Of a stretch of DNA of 61,118 nucleotides, positions 29,651-39,378 are shown in pieces. The first letter of the stretch is position 1. Each line of letters opens with the position of its first letter. The DNA comes from Actinomycetes bacterium (GTDB lineage: Bacteria > Actinomycetota > Acidimicrobiia > Acidimicrobiales > RAAP-2), in NCBI GenBank assembly GCA_021820665.1, contig JAKADK010000008.1, positions 1 through 61,118 of the forward strand, written 5' to 3'. The translations under genes and the position numbers were made by a program. The notes below the pieces were generated by a model. That model was not told the DNA's origin. It did no database searches and saw only the letters and a program-made list of their open reading frames with translations.

Positions 29651-31030
29651 TCAGGAGCGGGGAACGGACGCCGGCAGCGGCGCCCCCGCCGCCTGGTAGA
29701 CCTGGCGAATGGTGGAAGCTGCCTGGTCGACCACCGTCGTCGGGGGGTCGTCCGCCAGGAACTGGGCGTACTGGGCGACGGCTGCCGCCGCCTCGTGGTT
29801 CTCCAGGTAGAGGATGGTGCCGAGGTAGAGGTGGGCGGCGTAGTCGCCGGGATTGAGGCTGACGGCCTCGGTCACCATCGACCGGCCGGACTTGACGAGC
29901 GACGCCTGGTTCGCCGACGAGCCGGCCTCGAACTCGATCCACCCGAGCTGGGCCAGCGCCTGCTCGTTCTTCGGGCTCCGGGCCAGCACGGCCTGGTACA
30001 CCTGGACCGCCTGGCTGACCTTCCCCTCGTTCTCCGCCGTGGCCGCCTGGGCGAGCAGCCGGGTGATCGTCTGCTGCTTGCTCAAGACGATGTTGCCGCT
30101 CAACGTGTCGCCGGGCAGCCGTGTCCCCGACCCGAGCACCACGGCCAGGACGATGGCACCGCCGAAGGAGAGCGACGCCCCGCCGACGAGCACCTTCTGA
30201 CGCCGGGTCCGGGGACGCCGCGACGGGCGGGCGGGCACGGCGGCCGTGTCCGGCCCGGCCGAGTCGGGCTCGCCGACAGCGGCGGGGTCCAGCACGGGCT
30301 CGTCGGCGGCGGCCGAGTCGAGCACGGTGTCGTCGGCGGCCAGCCGGGCCTCCACTGCTTCCAGGCGCCGGGTGTCCCTCGCCACCAGTGCCTGGTAGTC
30401 ACCGTCCGAGAGGTCGCCGGCCTCGTGCTCGGCTTCCGCGTCGGCCAGTGACGCTCGCAGGAAGGTCGCCTGCTCGGCCAACGTCCCCCTGGGCGTCACG
30501 GGGCTGCCGCGGGCGCCGGACCGGGCGCGCAAGGAGCGCCGCCGGGGGGCGCTGGCGACGCCCGGGGAACGCGCCGCTCCCCCCGGGCCAGGGGGCACGT
30601 CCTCCGCCCCTCCGGGCCCGGCCACCGTCACCGCGCCGCGCCGGCGTTCGAGCATCACCCCCAGCGCCAGGAGGGCGATCGCACCACTGCCGGCCGGGAC
30701 GAGCCAGATGAGCAGGCCCCACCCCGACGCCGGTGGCAGCAGCTCGATAGCCGTACCGTACCGGGCGACCAGCGCCGCTTCGATCTGCTGGTTGGTGAGC
30801 CCCTCGGCGATCATCTTCCGGATCTCGGCCCGGGCGGTGACGGCCGTGGGCGCCGACGAGTCGGCCACCGAGAGGTCTTCACAGCTGGGGCACTTCAGCA
30901 CCGAGCCGATGGCGGCAGCGCGCTGGGCAGCGGTCTCCTTCCCCGGAGAGAACACCCCGCTCCCGATGACGAGCGCGGCCACGAGGACGGCACCGAACGC
31001 GGTCCAGACCGCCAGCTTCCGGCGGGTCAC
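29651..31030 (-). CDS. ccmH: CcmH fused to a CcmI-like TPR protein
   Basis: 459 residues. N-terminal TM, then the CcmH motif LKCPSCEDLSVADS (thiols that reduce apocytochrome CXXCH), a second TM, a Pro/Ala-rich linker, a third TM near residue 310, and a TPR tail (QAVQVYQAVLARSPKNEQAL, LNPGDYAAHLYLG) that would hold apocytochrome, as CcmI does. E. coli also has a CcmH-CcmI fusion. The GTG overlaps the ccmG stop as GTGA. A long in-frame upstream extension over ccmG is rejected. Last gene of the ccm operon. Confidence 0.9.
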   Translation of the reverse strand: MTRRKLAVWTAFGAVLVAALVIGSGVFSPGKETAAQRAAAIGSVLKCPSCEDLSVADSSAPTAVTARAEIRKMIAEGLTNQQIEAALVARYGTAIELLPPASGWGLLIWLVPAGSGAIALLALGVMLERRRGAVTVAGPGGAEDVPPGPGGAARSPGVASAPRRRSLRARSGARGSPVTPRGTLAEQATFLRASLADAEAEHEAGDLSDGDYQALVARDTRRLEAVEARLAADDTVLDSAAADEPVLDPAAVGEPDSAGPDTAAVPARPSRRPRTRRQKVLVGGASLSFGGAIVLAVVLGSGTRLPGDTLSGNIVLSKQQTITRLLAQAATAENEGKVSQAVQVYQAVLARSPKNEQALAQLGWIEFEAGSSANQASLVKSGRSMVTEAVSLNPGDYAAHLYLGTILYLENHEAAAAVAQYAQFLADDPPTTVVDQAASTIRQVYQAAGAPLPASVPRS

Positions 31031-31656
31031 GGGTGGCTCGCCTCGGCCCGCAGGATGAGCCCGTCCAGCTCGGACGCGGTCACCGTGCCGACGATGGCCG
31101 CCACCACCCGCCCGTTGGGCGCGATGACGAACGTCGACGGGGGCTGGCCGACGCCGTACTCGTAGGCGAGCACACCGCTCGGGTCCGCCAGGGTTGGCCA
31201 CGTGGCACCCAGAGTGGCCTGGTAGCTCCGGGCAGCCGACGTCGTGTCGTCGAAGACCACGCTCACCATCGACGCCCCCCCGGCGCGCTGTTGCTGGAAG
31301 GCGAAGCTCACCAGTGCCGGTCCCTCCTCCTGGCACGGCGTGCACCAGCTGGCGAAGAAGTTGACCACGACGTAGTGACCGGGGTGCGCGGGCAGCGCGA
31401 ACGACGCGCCGGTGACCGTGGTGCCACGGAGGGGCGGGGCCTGCTTGCCCACGAGCGGGGAGTAGACGACCTGGGCAGCGGGGGGACGGGTGGCCAGCAC
31501 GGCGATCAGGCCTGCCGCCACCACGAGCACGCCCACGCCGATCCACCGGGCCGTATGGCGCGCCCGGGCCGGGGGCCCGGAGGTATCGGGCGGAGCAGGC
31601 GTCGGGCGGCCCGGATCGGGACGGGGCCGCCCGGCCTCGGTGATGGTGCCCGTCAT
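31027..31656 (-). CDS. ccmG: CcmG/TlpA-type membrane-anchored thioredoxin
   Basis: 209 residues. One N-terminal TM (about 37-57) follows a Pro-rich cytoplasmic tail; the extracytoplasmic thioredoxin fold carries FFASWCTPCQEE. It keeps CcmH and the apocytochrome heme-binding thiols reduced, taking electrons from CcdA, whose gene starts the cluster. The ATG overlaps the ccmF stop as ATGA and the gene's stop overlaps ccmH. Confidence 0.93.
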   Translation of the reverse strand: MTGTITEAGRPRPDPGRPTPAPPDTSGPPARARHTARWIGVGVLVVAAGLIAVLATRPPAAQVVYSPLVGKQAPPLRGTTVTGASFALPAHPGHYVVVNFFASWCTPCQEEGPALVSFAFQQQRAGGASMVSVVFDDTTSAARSYQATLGATWPTLADPSGVLAYEYGVGQPPSTFVIAPNGRVVAAIVGTVTASELDGLILRAEASHP

Positions 31657-33809
31657 CCGTCCCGGCTCGTGCCCACCGGCACCGGCTCGTCCCGCCGTGC
31701 CGGGGAGCCCTCGTCCCCACCAGGTGCGCTGCCCCCCTCCGTCGCACCGGGCGGAGAACCGCTCCGGGGCATCGCCTGGGGATGGGTCCCGTCGAGACCA
31801 GCGGCATCGGGAGCACCGGAGGTCACGACCGGGCGGGACACCGGATCCGTCGGCCGACGCCGGCGACGACCGGGGATGGCGGAGAGCGCTGAGCCGATGA
31901 CGAGGAGGGCGCCTCCGACCCACAACCACGCCACCAGGGGCTGGACCACGATCCCGAACGTCCACGTCGACCCCTTCTGCGGGATCGAGTCGATGGTGAG
32001 GTAGACGTCGTCCACGGCGCCGGAGTCGATGGCCGGGGTGCCCACCGCTTGGGTCCCCGAACCGAACTGGCTGATCGCCGGAGTGAAAGTCCCCCCCCGG
32101 TCGACCCGGAGCACCGCCTCCAGCGCCGTGTGGGAGGGGGTGGTCACGTGACGGATGCCCTCGAAGGTGACCGTGTGCTGGTCGTACACGGCCGTCTGGC
32201 CCGGGGCCAGGCGGACCTGGGTCCGGTGGCCGAAGCCGGTGGCGCCGGCCAGCCCCACGGCGATGATCACCACGCCGATGTGGACGATCATCCCCCCGTT
32301 CGCCCGTCCCACCAATCCCCGCCATCCGGCCAGCCAGGCCCGGGACGGTGGGGTACCCGCCGCCCGTTCGGCGCGCCACGCCAGCCGCACCGACAGCACC
32401 AGCGCCCGGCCGGCGGACGCGGCGGCAAAGGCGCCGAGGCCGAAGCAGAGCAGCGGTTCGATCCCGCGGATCCCGCCGATCACACAGAGGACGACAACGA
32501 TCACCCCGAGCGCGGCCGGGATGGCCAGCCGGCTCCGCATCACCTCTGCGGTCGTCTTGCGCCACGGGAGAGCCGGCGCCACGGCCATGAGGAACAGGAG
32601 CCCGAAGGCGACGGGGATGATCATCCGGTTGAAGTACGGCGCCCCCACGGTGACCTCGCCTCCGGACAGGGCCTGGTAGAGGAGGGGAAAGAGGGTGCCG
32701 AGCAGGACGACGGCGGCGAAGGCCACGAAAAGCAGGTTATTGGCCAGGAACGCCCCCTCCCGGCTGAACGGTGAGTCGATCCCCCCCGGTGACCGGAGGC
32801 GGTCCCCCCTCCAGGCGATGAGCCCCACCCCCACGGCGACCACCACGCCGAAGAAGGCGAGGATGACCGGGCCGATGGTGGAATCGGAGAAGGCGTGCAC
32901 GGACTGGATCACCCCGGAGCGGGTGAGGAACGTGCCCAGGATGGTGAGGGAGAACGCCGAGATGATGAGCGAGAGGTTCCATACCCGCAGCAGTCCGCGG
33001 CGTTGCTGGACCATCACCGAGTGCAGGTAAGCGGTACCGACCAGCCAGGGAAGCAGGGCGGCGTTCTCCACCGGGTCCCACCCCCAGAAGCCGCCCCACC
33101 CAAGGACCTGGTAGGACCACCAGGCGCCGAGCACGATGCCGACGGTGAGGAAGGCCCAGGCGAACAGCGTCCAGCGCCGGGTCTCTGTCTGCCAGTTGTC
33201 GTCGATCCGGCCGGTGATGAGCGAGGCAACGGCGAACGCGAACGGCAGGGTGAACCCGACGAAGCCCAGGTAGAGCATCGGGGGATGGAACAGCACGAGC
33301 GCGTTGTTCTGGAGGAGCACGTTCGGTCCGAGCCCGTTCTTCGGAATGGCCCCCACCACTCGGGTGAAGGGGTTGGCCGGCCCCAGCATCAATCCGAAGA
33401 AGAACGCGATGACGACGTAGACGACCAGCGTGGCCCAGCCGACGAGCGGATCAGACGCACGGTGGCGGAACCGCCACACCATGGCGGTGGCGTAGCCCAC
33501 CAGGACCAGTCCCCACAGAAGGATCGATCCGGCCAGTGCGGACCACATCCCGGTGATCGAGTAGAGGAGCGGCGTCGCCCGGCTGTTGTTGTCGGCCACG
33601 AAGGCCAGGGAGAAGTCGTGGGTGATGAGTGCGTGCTGCATCACCGCCACCGACAGGACCGTCCCGGCGAGGGCGACAGGGGCGTAGAGCTGCCCGTTGC
33701 GGATCGTCGACTCCCGGTGACGGAGGAGCCCGTAGAGGAGCACCCCGATCCCGACCACCGCGGCGGCAAAGGCGACGAGGATCCCCGTGTGCCCGAGGTC
33801 GGCGCTCAT
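31653..33809 (-). CDS. ccmF: Cytochrome c heme lyase subunit CcmF
   Basis: 718 residues, multi-pass. The WWD heme-handling motif is WGGFWGWDPVENAALLPWL; other CcmF blocks are NNSRATPLLYSITGMW, LFHPPMLYLGFVG and RSGVIQSVHAF. It takes heme from CcmE and, with CcmH, ligates it to apocytochrome c outside the membrane. The last 60 residues form a Pro/Gly/Ser-rich cytoplasmic tail. Coupled to ccmG by ATGA; 67 bases separate it from ccmE. Confidence 0.97.
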   Translation of the reverse strand: MSADLGHTGILVAFAAAVVGIGVLLYGLLRHRESTIRNGQLYAPVALAGTVLSVAVMQHALITHDFSLAFVADNNSRATPLLYSITGMWSALAGSILLWGLVLVGYATAMVWRFRHRASDPLVGWATLVVYVVIAFFFGLMLGPANPFTRVVGAIPKNGLGPNVLLQNNALVLFHPPMLYLGFVGFTLPFAFAVASLITGRIDDNWQTETRRWTLFAWAFLTVGIVLGAWWSYQVLGWGGFWGWDPVENAALLPWLVGTAYLHSVMVQQRRGLLRVWNLSLIISAFSLTILGTFLTRSGVIQSVHAFSDSTIGPVILAFFGVVVAVGVGLIAWRGDRLRSPGGIDSPFSREGAFLANNLLFVAFAAVVLLGTLFPLLYQALSGGEVTVGAPYFNRMIIPVAFGLLFLMAVAPALPWRKTTAEVMRSRLAIPAALGVIVVVLCVIGGIRGIEPLLCFGLGAFAAASAGRALVLSVRLAWRAERAAGTPPSRAWLAGWRGLVGRANGGMIVHIGVVIIAVGLAGATGFGHRTQVRLAPGQTAVYDQHTVTFEGIRHVTTPSHTALEAVLRVDRGGTFTPAISQFGSGTQAVGTPAIDSGAVDDVYLTIDSIPQKGSTWTFGIVVQPLVAWLWVGGALLVIGSALSAIPGRRRRRPTDPVSRPVVTSGAPDAAGLDGTHPQAMPRSGSPPGATEGGSAPGGDEGSPARRDEPVPVGTSRDG

Positions 33810-33876
33810 GGCGCCGGTACCACCAGGAGCCCGGCCGCGCCGGCCGGCAGCCAGCCAGACGGGCCGGCGGGCGCGC

Positions 33877-34395
33877 TCACTTCTTCGCCTTGGCGGCGGT
33901 GCCGTTCGGCGTGGCGGCGATGTAGTACGACGTGTGCTTCACCACGATCTGGTCCGAGGCGAAGTACGAGCCGGCGAAGTGGCCGTCGGCGATCACCGGC
34001 ACGCCCACCTGGAAGATCTCCGGCGGGCTGCCGACGTTCACCACGCGCTCGGACACCCCGTCGTGGGCGAGGGTGAAGTCGACGCCCTTCGGCGTGGGGT
34101 GGATCGAGCCCGGAGTGACGATCCCCTCGATGCGGATGGACTTGCCGGCGAGCGAAGCCTTCTCGCGGACCGCCTGGTTGACGTAGACCCAGTAGTTGAG
34201 CGAGGAACCGGCCCCCTTCAGGAGGATGAAGGTGATCGCCCCCACGAACATCAGACCGACGATGACATAGCGGAGCCGGAACGATCGGGCCTTCACCGGG
34301 CCGGTGGCGCTCCCCCGCCCTTGTGGAAACGCAGTCCCGGGACCGGGGGTGGAGGCATATGGCTGCTGGGTCCGATTGGTCTCGGTCGTGGTCAT
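33877..34395 (-). CDS. ccmE: Heme chaperone CcmE
   Basis: 172 residues: an N-terminal cytoplasmic stretch, a TM (about 43-60), and an OB-fold domain with the covalent heme site VVKHTSYY, i.e. the classical HxxxY form rather than the CxxxY variant. The ATG shares ATGA with the end of the ccmD-like gene. The C-terminal Lys-rich end (AAKAKK) is short. Confidence 0.93.
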   Translation of the reverse strand: MTTTETNRTQQPYASTPGPGTAFPQGRGSATGPVKARSFRLRYVIVGLMFVGAITFILLKGAGSSLNYWVYVNQAVREKASLAGKSIRIEGIVTPGSIHPTPKGVDFTLAHDGVSERVVNVGSPPEIFQVGVPVIADGHFAGSYFASDQIVVKHTSYYIAATPNGTAAKAKK

Positions 34396-34733
34396 CGGCC
34401 GACCTCCGGGGGCACCTCGAGGCGCGCCAGCGACGGCGCCTCTCGCGCCACCGACGACCCGTCGAGTGACGGGGCAGCATCCGCCCGGGCTGCTCCCGCC
34501 TGACGCCACAACGTCTCTCCGACCAACGTCTCTCCGACCAACGTCTCTCCGACCAACGTCTCTCCGACCAACGTCTCTCCGGTGGGCGCCGCGGGTGCCG
34601 GGCGGCCGGCGTTCCGGAACGCCTCGGCGCGCCCCACCGCCTGGGTCAAGCGGTGCTTCCGCCACGACAGGAGGCAGGCGTACAGGAACAGGGTCCCGAG
34701 CACGGCGATGTAACCGGCACGCATGTAGATCAC
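34392..34733 (-). CDS. ccmD: CcmD-like small membrane protein with GETLV repeats
   Basis: 113 residues. The first 27 residues form one TM followed by a basic stretch (YIAVLGTLFLYACLLSWRKHR), as in CcmD, which helps release holo-CcmE from CcmC. The cytoplasmic tail is longer than usual and has a five-fold GETLV/GETLW repeat. The GTG start overlaps the ccmC stop (GTGA) and the gene runs into ccmE (ATGA). The assignment rests on position and topology more than sequence. Confidence 0.75.
   Translation of the reverse strand: MIYMRAGYIAVLGTLFLYACLLSWRKHRLTQAVGRAEAFRNAGRPAPAAPTGETLVGETLVGETLVGETLVGETLWRQAGAARADAAPSLDGSSVAREAPSLARLEVPPEVGR
34509..34580. repeat. 15-bp tandem repeat, 4.8 copies, inside the ccmD-like gene
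   Basis: CAACGTCTCTCCGAC repeats four times with a partial fifth copy. On the minus strand each unit encodes Val-Gly-Glu-Thr-Leu, so the array keeps frame. Confidence 0.97.
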
Positions 34734-35554
34734 GACAGTCCCTCCGCCCTGCGCTCGTGGATGGCGGCGTCGAGCTCACCGGCGCCCAGCCGGTCCTGGA
34801 GCACCCCGATCCGGTACCGCACCAACAGCATCCAGAGGAAGACGAGGAGGAGCGCCACGAAGCTGAGGAGCATCGTCCACGCCATCGACCCGTGGATCCG
34901 GGGGGACAGGTTGGCGTTCAGGACGGTCGCCCCCTGGTGAAGGGTGTGCCACCAGTAGACCGAGAAGTGGACGATGGGAATGTCCAGCGCGGCGATCAGG
35001 GCGGCGAAGGCACTGCGCTTCGCCCGCACGTCAGCCTCCGCCGGCACCCTCCGGATCGCCAGGTAGCCGAGGTACATCACGACGAGGAGCGCGGTGGCGG
35101 TGAGCATCGCGTCCCAAGCCCACCATACGCCCCACGTCGGACGGCCCCAGATCGATCCAGAGACGCACGTAAGGGTGAGGAAGACGACCCCGACCTCGAC
35201 GGAGGCGGCAGCCAGCCGGTCCCAGAACAGCGATCGGGTGCGGGGCCACAGGTAGAGCAGGCTGGACACGGTGGCCAGCGCGAAGGCGACATAGAGAGCG
35301 ACGAACGCCGTGGCCGGGTGGATATAGACGAGGCGGTAGAGATTGCCGAACACCTTCGCCTCGGGTGTCACCCACAGGCCGAGCCACACGGTGGCCGCCA
35401 CCGCGAGCACGGCGGCGATCCCGATGATCCGGGTGATCCAGACGGCCCGGTCGGACTCCACCCACGACGAGCGGGGTGACGGTGTCGGCGGGGCGGGCGT
35501 CGGTGCCCGCTCCACGGTCGGCGTTGCCGCTGGTGGGGTTCCGGTCACGGTCAT
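34730..35554 (-). CDS. ccmC: Heme-handling membrane protein CcmC
   Basis: 274 residues with six predicted TM segments and the WWD motif WGVWWAWDAML flanked by conserved histidines (VYIHPATAF, WWHTLHQGA). It presents heme to CcmE. The ATG overlaps the ccmB stop as ATGA. The first 37 residues are Pro/Thr-rich and not conserved; a more distal start is possible. Confidence 0.96.
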   Translation of the reverse strand: MTVTGTPPAATPTVERAPTPAPPTPSPRSSWVESDRAVWITRIIGIAAVLAVAATVWLGLWVTPEAKVFGNLYRLVYIHPATAFVALYVAFALATVSSLLYLWPRTRSLFWDRLAAASVEVGVVFLTLTCVSGSIWGRPTWGVWWAWDAMLTATALLVVMYLGYLAIRRVPAEADVRAKRSAFAALIAALDIPIVHFSVYWWHTLHQGATVLNANLSPRIHGSMAWTMLLSFVALLLVFLWMLLVRYRIGVLQDRLGAGELDAAIHERRAEGLS

Positions 35555-36222
35555 GACGACTCCTGGATCGGTCCGTAGATGATCACGCCCAGTGCCACGT
35601 AGATGACATCGAACGCGAGGAGTAGCCGGAGCCAAGGTGCCGCCTGGCTCGGGGTACCGCCAGCCATCGCCGCCTGGAAGACCTTCGTGCCGCTGAGCAG
35701 GATGGGCGCCACCAGCGGAAGGAAGAGGAAGGGCAGCAGCGTCTCCCTCACCCGGATCCCGGCCGAGAGGGCACCGTAGAGCGTGCCCGACGCCGCCAGG
35801 CCCACCGTCCCCAGGGCACAGGCCCCGAGGACGAGCCCAATGCTGTGGACCCGCGCGCCGTAGAGCACCACGATGCCGCCCACCAGGATCGCCTCCAGGA
35901 CGAGGAGCTGCGCGGCGATCGACACCGTCTTGCCCAAGAAGACGCCGGCCGGGTCCAGTCCCGACACCCGCAACCCGTCGCGGGCCTCGTCGGCCGACTC
36001 CACCGAGACGCTGCGTTGGATGGCGAGGACGGTCGTGAAGAGCACGGCCACCCAGAAGAGGCCCGGTGCCCCTTCGGACATCGGTCCCCGGTCGGGCCCG
36101 AGGGCGAAGGCGAACAGGAACAGCGCCATCACGGCGAACGGCGCCACCTGCCCGATCGCCACCTTCGACCGGGCCTCGATCCGAAGGTCCTTCCCGGCCA
36201 CCAACAAGGCGTCACGCCACAT
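35551..36222 (-). CDS. ccmB: Heme exporter protein CcmB
   Basis: 223 residues, six TM segments; starts WRDALLVAGKDLRIEARSK, the usual CcmB opening, with FWVAVLFTTVLAIQRS next. Permease partner of CcmA in the CcmABCD complex that frees holo-CcmE. Its start lies 11 bases inside the ccmA 3' end. Confidence 0.94.
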   Translation of the reverse strand: MWRDALLVAGKDLRIEARSKVAIGQVAPFAVMALFLFAFALGPDRGPMSEGAPGLFWVAVLFTTVLAIQRSVSVESADEARDGLRVSGLDPAGVFLGKTVSIAAQLLVLEAILVGGIVVLYGARVHSIGLVLGACALGTVGLAASGTLYGALSAGIRVRETLLPFLFLPLVAPILLSGTKVFQAAMAGGTPSQAAPWLRLLLAFDVIYVALGVIIYGPIQESS

Positions 36223-37027
36223 GGGTCACGCTCTCGTCCGCCGAGACCAGCGCCACCGGGGTCCCGAAACGCACCGCCAGGTCGTCAGGGTCGCCCGCAC
36301 CGCCGACGTCGCCAGCATCGGCAGCGACCGCTGCCGATGCGACCGGATCGGGGACGCCGAGACGCCGTTCGGCGGTGACCCGCCCACCGGTCACCGTCAC
36401 CGATCGACCAGCCAGGCCGGCCATCAGCTCCGGCTCGTGCGACGCGATCACCACCGTGGCGCCCCCGGCGGACGCCTCGGCGATCAGTTCGGCCAGCAGC
36501 GTCCGGGCCGACGCGTCGAGCCCGGCATGGGGCTCGTCGAGCAGCCACAGCTCCGGCGCCCGGGCCACGAGGACGGCGAGCGCCACGCGGCGGCGCTGTC
36601 CGGCCGAGAGCTTCGACGCCGGGGTTCGCAAGAGGCGTCCGGTCAGGCCGAGCCGAGCGCACGCGCCGTCGATGCGCCCGACATCCGCGCCGGCGGCCCG
36701 CACGGCGAACCGGATGTTCTCCCGGACGTTCAAGTCGTCGTAGAGGTGGGACGCGTGGGCGAGCAGACCGACCTTCCTCCGCAGCCCGGTTCTCGTCCGG
36801 GGCCGGGTGGGGTCGACCCCCAGCACCCGAACCTCTCCGGAGCTCACGGGCACCAGACCGGCACACACCCGGAGGAGGCTGGTCTTCCCGGCGCCGTTGG
36901 GCCCTTCGACGAGCAGGGTCTCCCCGACCGACACCTCGAGGTCGATGCCGGCGAGCAACGGGAACCGCCCGGAGAGCGCAACGACGTTGCGCAGGGACAG
37001 CGCGGGGGAAAGGACTGCGGAGGCCAT
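36212..37027 (-). CDS. ccmA: ABC transporter ATP-binding protein CcmA
   Basis: 271 residues. Walker A GPNGAGKTS, signature LSAGQRRRVALA, Walker B LWLLDEPHAGLD and switch His in IASHEPE are complete. CcmA ATPase activity drives release of heme-loaded CcmE. The C-terminal 50 residues are Ala/Asp-rich and extra to the family. ATG 37027 is taken over an upstream extension that lacks homology. First of the tightly overlapping ccm genes, 175 bases after ccdA. Confidence 0.92.
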   Translation of the reverse strand: MASAVLSPALSLRNVVALSGRFPLLAGIDLEVSVGETLLVEGPNGAGKTSLLRVCAGLVPVSSGEVRVLGVDPTRPRTRTGLRRKVGLLAHASHLYDDLNVRENIRFAVRAAGADVGRIDGACARLGLTGRLLRTPASKLSAGQRRRVALAVLVARAPELWLLDEPHAGLDASARTLLAELIAEASAGGATVVIASHEPELMAGLAGRSVTVTGGRVTAERRLGVPDPVASAAVAADAGDVGGAGDPDDLAVRFGTPVALVSADESVTHVA

Positions 37028-37120
37028 AGCCGCCCAGTATCGTATGGCGTCCGGGCGGGAGGGGCCAGGCGGGAGGCGGGAGATGCATCCTCCCTGGACG
37101 GCGCCGCGGGAGGGGAGGTG

Positions 37121-37170
37121 GAGGCCCACCCCGTCGTGCACCCTGGAGGCCGACCCCGTCGTCCACCCTG
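37121..37170. repeat. 25-bp imperfect direct repeat between ccdA and ccmA
   Basis: Two near-identical copies (AGGCCCACCCCGTCGTGCAC followed by CCTGG, then the same with two changes). Nothing else is recognisable in this gap of 175 bases. Confidence 0.8.
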
Positions 37171-37202
37171 GGGGACCGCCCCGCCCACCGGGAGCGGACC
37201 GG

Positions 37203-38045
37203 TCAGCTCGTGGCCAGCCGGCTCAGATGGGCGTCGATGAGCCATCTCGACAGGTACGACGAGACGAGGCTCACGTCCCCCACGATGAGGAGCACCCCGA
37301 AGGCCACGAGCACGGCTCCGCCCGCGACGTCGACATAGCGCAGCGCGGCCCGCGCCCGGGAGAGGACCGCGGTCAGCCGGCTGAACGCCAGACCGCTCAG
37401 GAGGAACGGCACGCCCAGCCCCAGGGAGTAGGCGGTCAGGAGGGCCATGCCGCCGAACGGCGTGCCCCGGCCGTCGCCGGCTGCGATGGCGAGCACACTG
37501 GCGAGCACCGGCCCGATGCACGGCGTCCAGGCGAAGGCGAAGGCCATGCCCATCACCGGTCCGGCCCACACGCCGAGCGAGCTCGGCCGGACCGAGAACC
37601 GGTGCTCGCCCAGCAGGGCGGCGGGGAGGCGGATCCGCGTGGCCGAGATCACCAGGAACGCTCCGAACACGATGATCAGCGCCCCGGAGGCGTCGGCCAG
37701 GGACCGCTTGTCCACCAGGAACAGGTGGCCGAGGGCCGAGCTGGTGGCCCCGAGAATGACGAACACGACGGTGAACCCGGCGATGAACCCGAGGATGCCC
37801 CGGATCAGCCGGGCCCGGGCCCGGGCGCGGGCTCCGGGCCCGGCCGGAGAAGCTGACCCGTCGAGCCCACCGCCCGATGACCCGATGGTCGAGAGCTCGG
37901 CAGCCGAGATCCCCGAGACCATCGAGACGTAGCCGGGGACCAGGGGGAGGACGCACGGCGAGACGAACGACAGCATGCCGGCTCCGAAGGCGACGAGCAG
38001 GCCGAGGGGATCGGCCGAGACGGCGGCAGTGGCGAGCGGGGTCAT
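37203..38045 (-). CDS. ccdA: Cytochrome c biogenesis protein CcdA (thiol-disulfide electron carrier)
   Basis: 280 residues, six TM segments in two mirrored halves. Redox cysteines are Cys31 in FVSPCVLPL and Cys176 in AWTPCIGPV. It moves electrons from cytosolic thioredoxin across the membrane to CcmG. A Gly/Ser/Arg-rich loop (about 55-80) separates TM1 and TM2. Upstream of ccmA on the same strand, probably co-transcribed. Confidence 0.95.
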   Translation of the reverse strand: MTPLATAAVSADPLGLLVAFGAGMLSFVSPCVLPLVPGYVSMVSGISAAELSTIGSSGGGLDGSASPAGPGARARARARLIRGILGFIAGFTVVFVILGATSSALGHLFLVDKRSLADASGALIIVFGAFLVISATRIRLPAALLGEHRFSVRPSSLGVWAGPVMGMAFAFAWTPCIGPVLASVLAIAAGDGRGTPFGGMALLTAYSLGLGVPFLLSGLAFSRLTAVLSRARAALRYVDVAGGAVLVAFGVLLIVGDVSLVSSYLSRWLIDAHLSRLATS

Positions 38046-38093
38046 GCCCCCGGGTCCGGTAGTGCCGTCGGGACAGGCCCCGCCATCTGTCGG

Positions 38094-39317
<1,224 letters not shown>

Positions 39318-39378
39318 CTACCGTGTCAGCATTCCCACCGCCGCGCTGCTCTCGTTCCGCCTCGGAGGATCCGACGGG

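Noticed and set aside
31031..31816. N-terminal extension of the CcmH-TPR frame to 31816
   Set aside because: It overlaps the complete ccmG gene; homology to CcmH starts only after the GTG at 31030.
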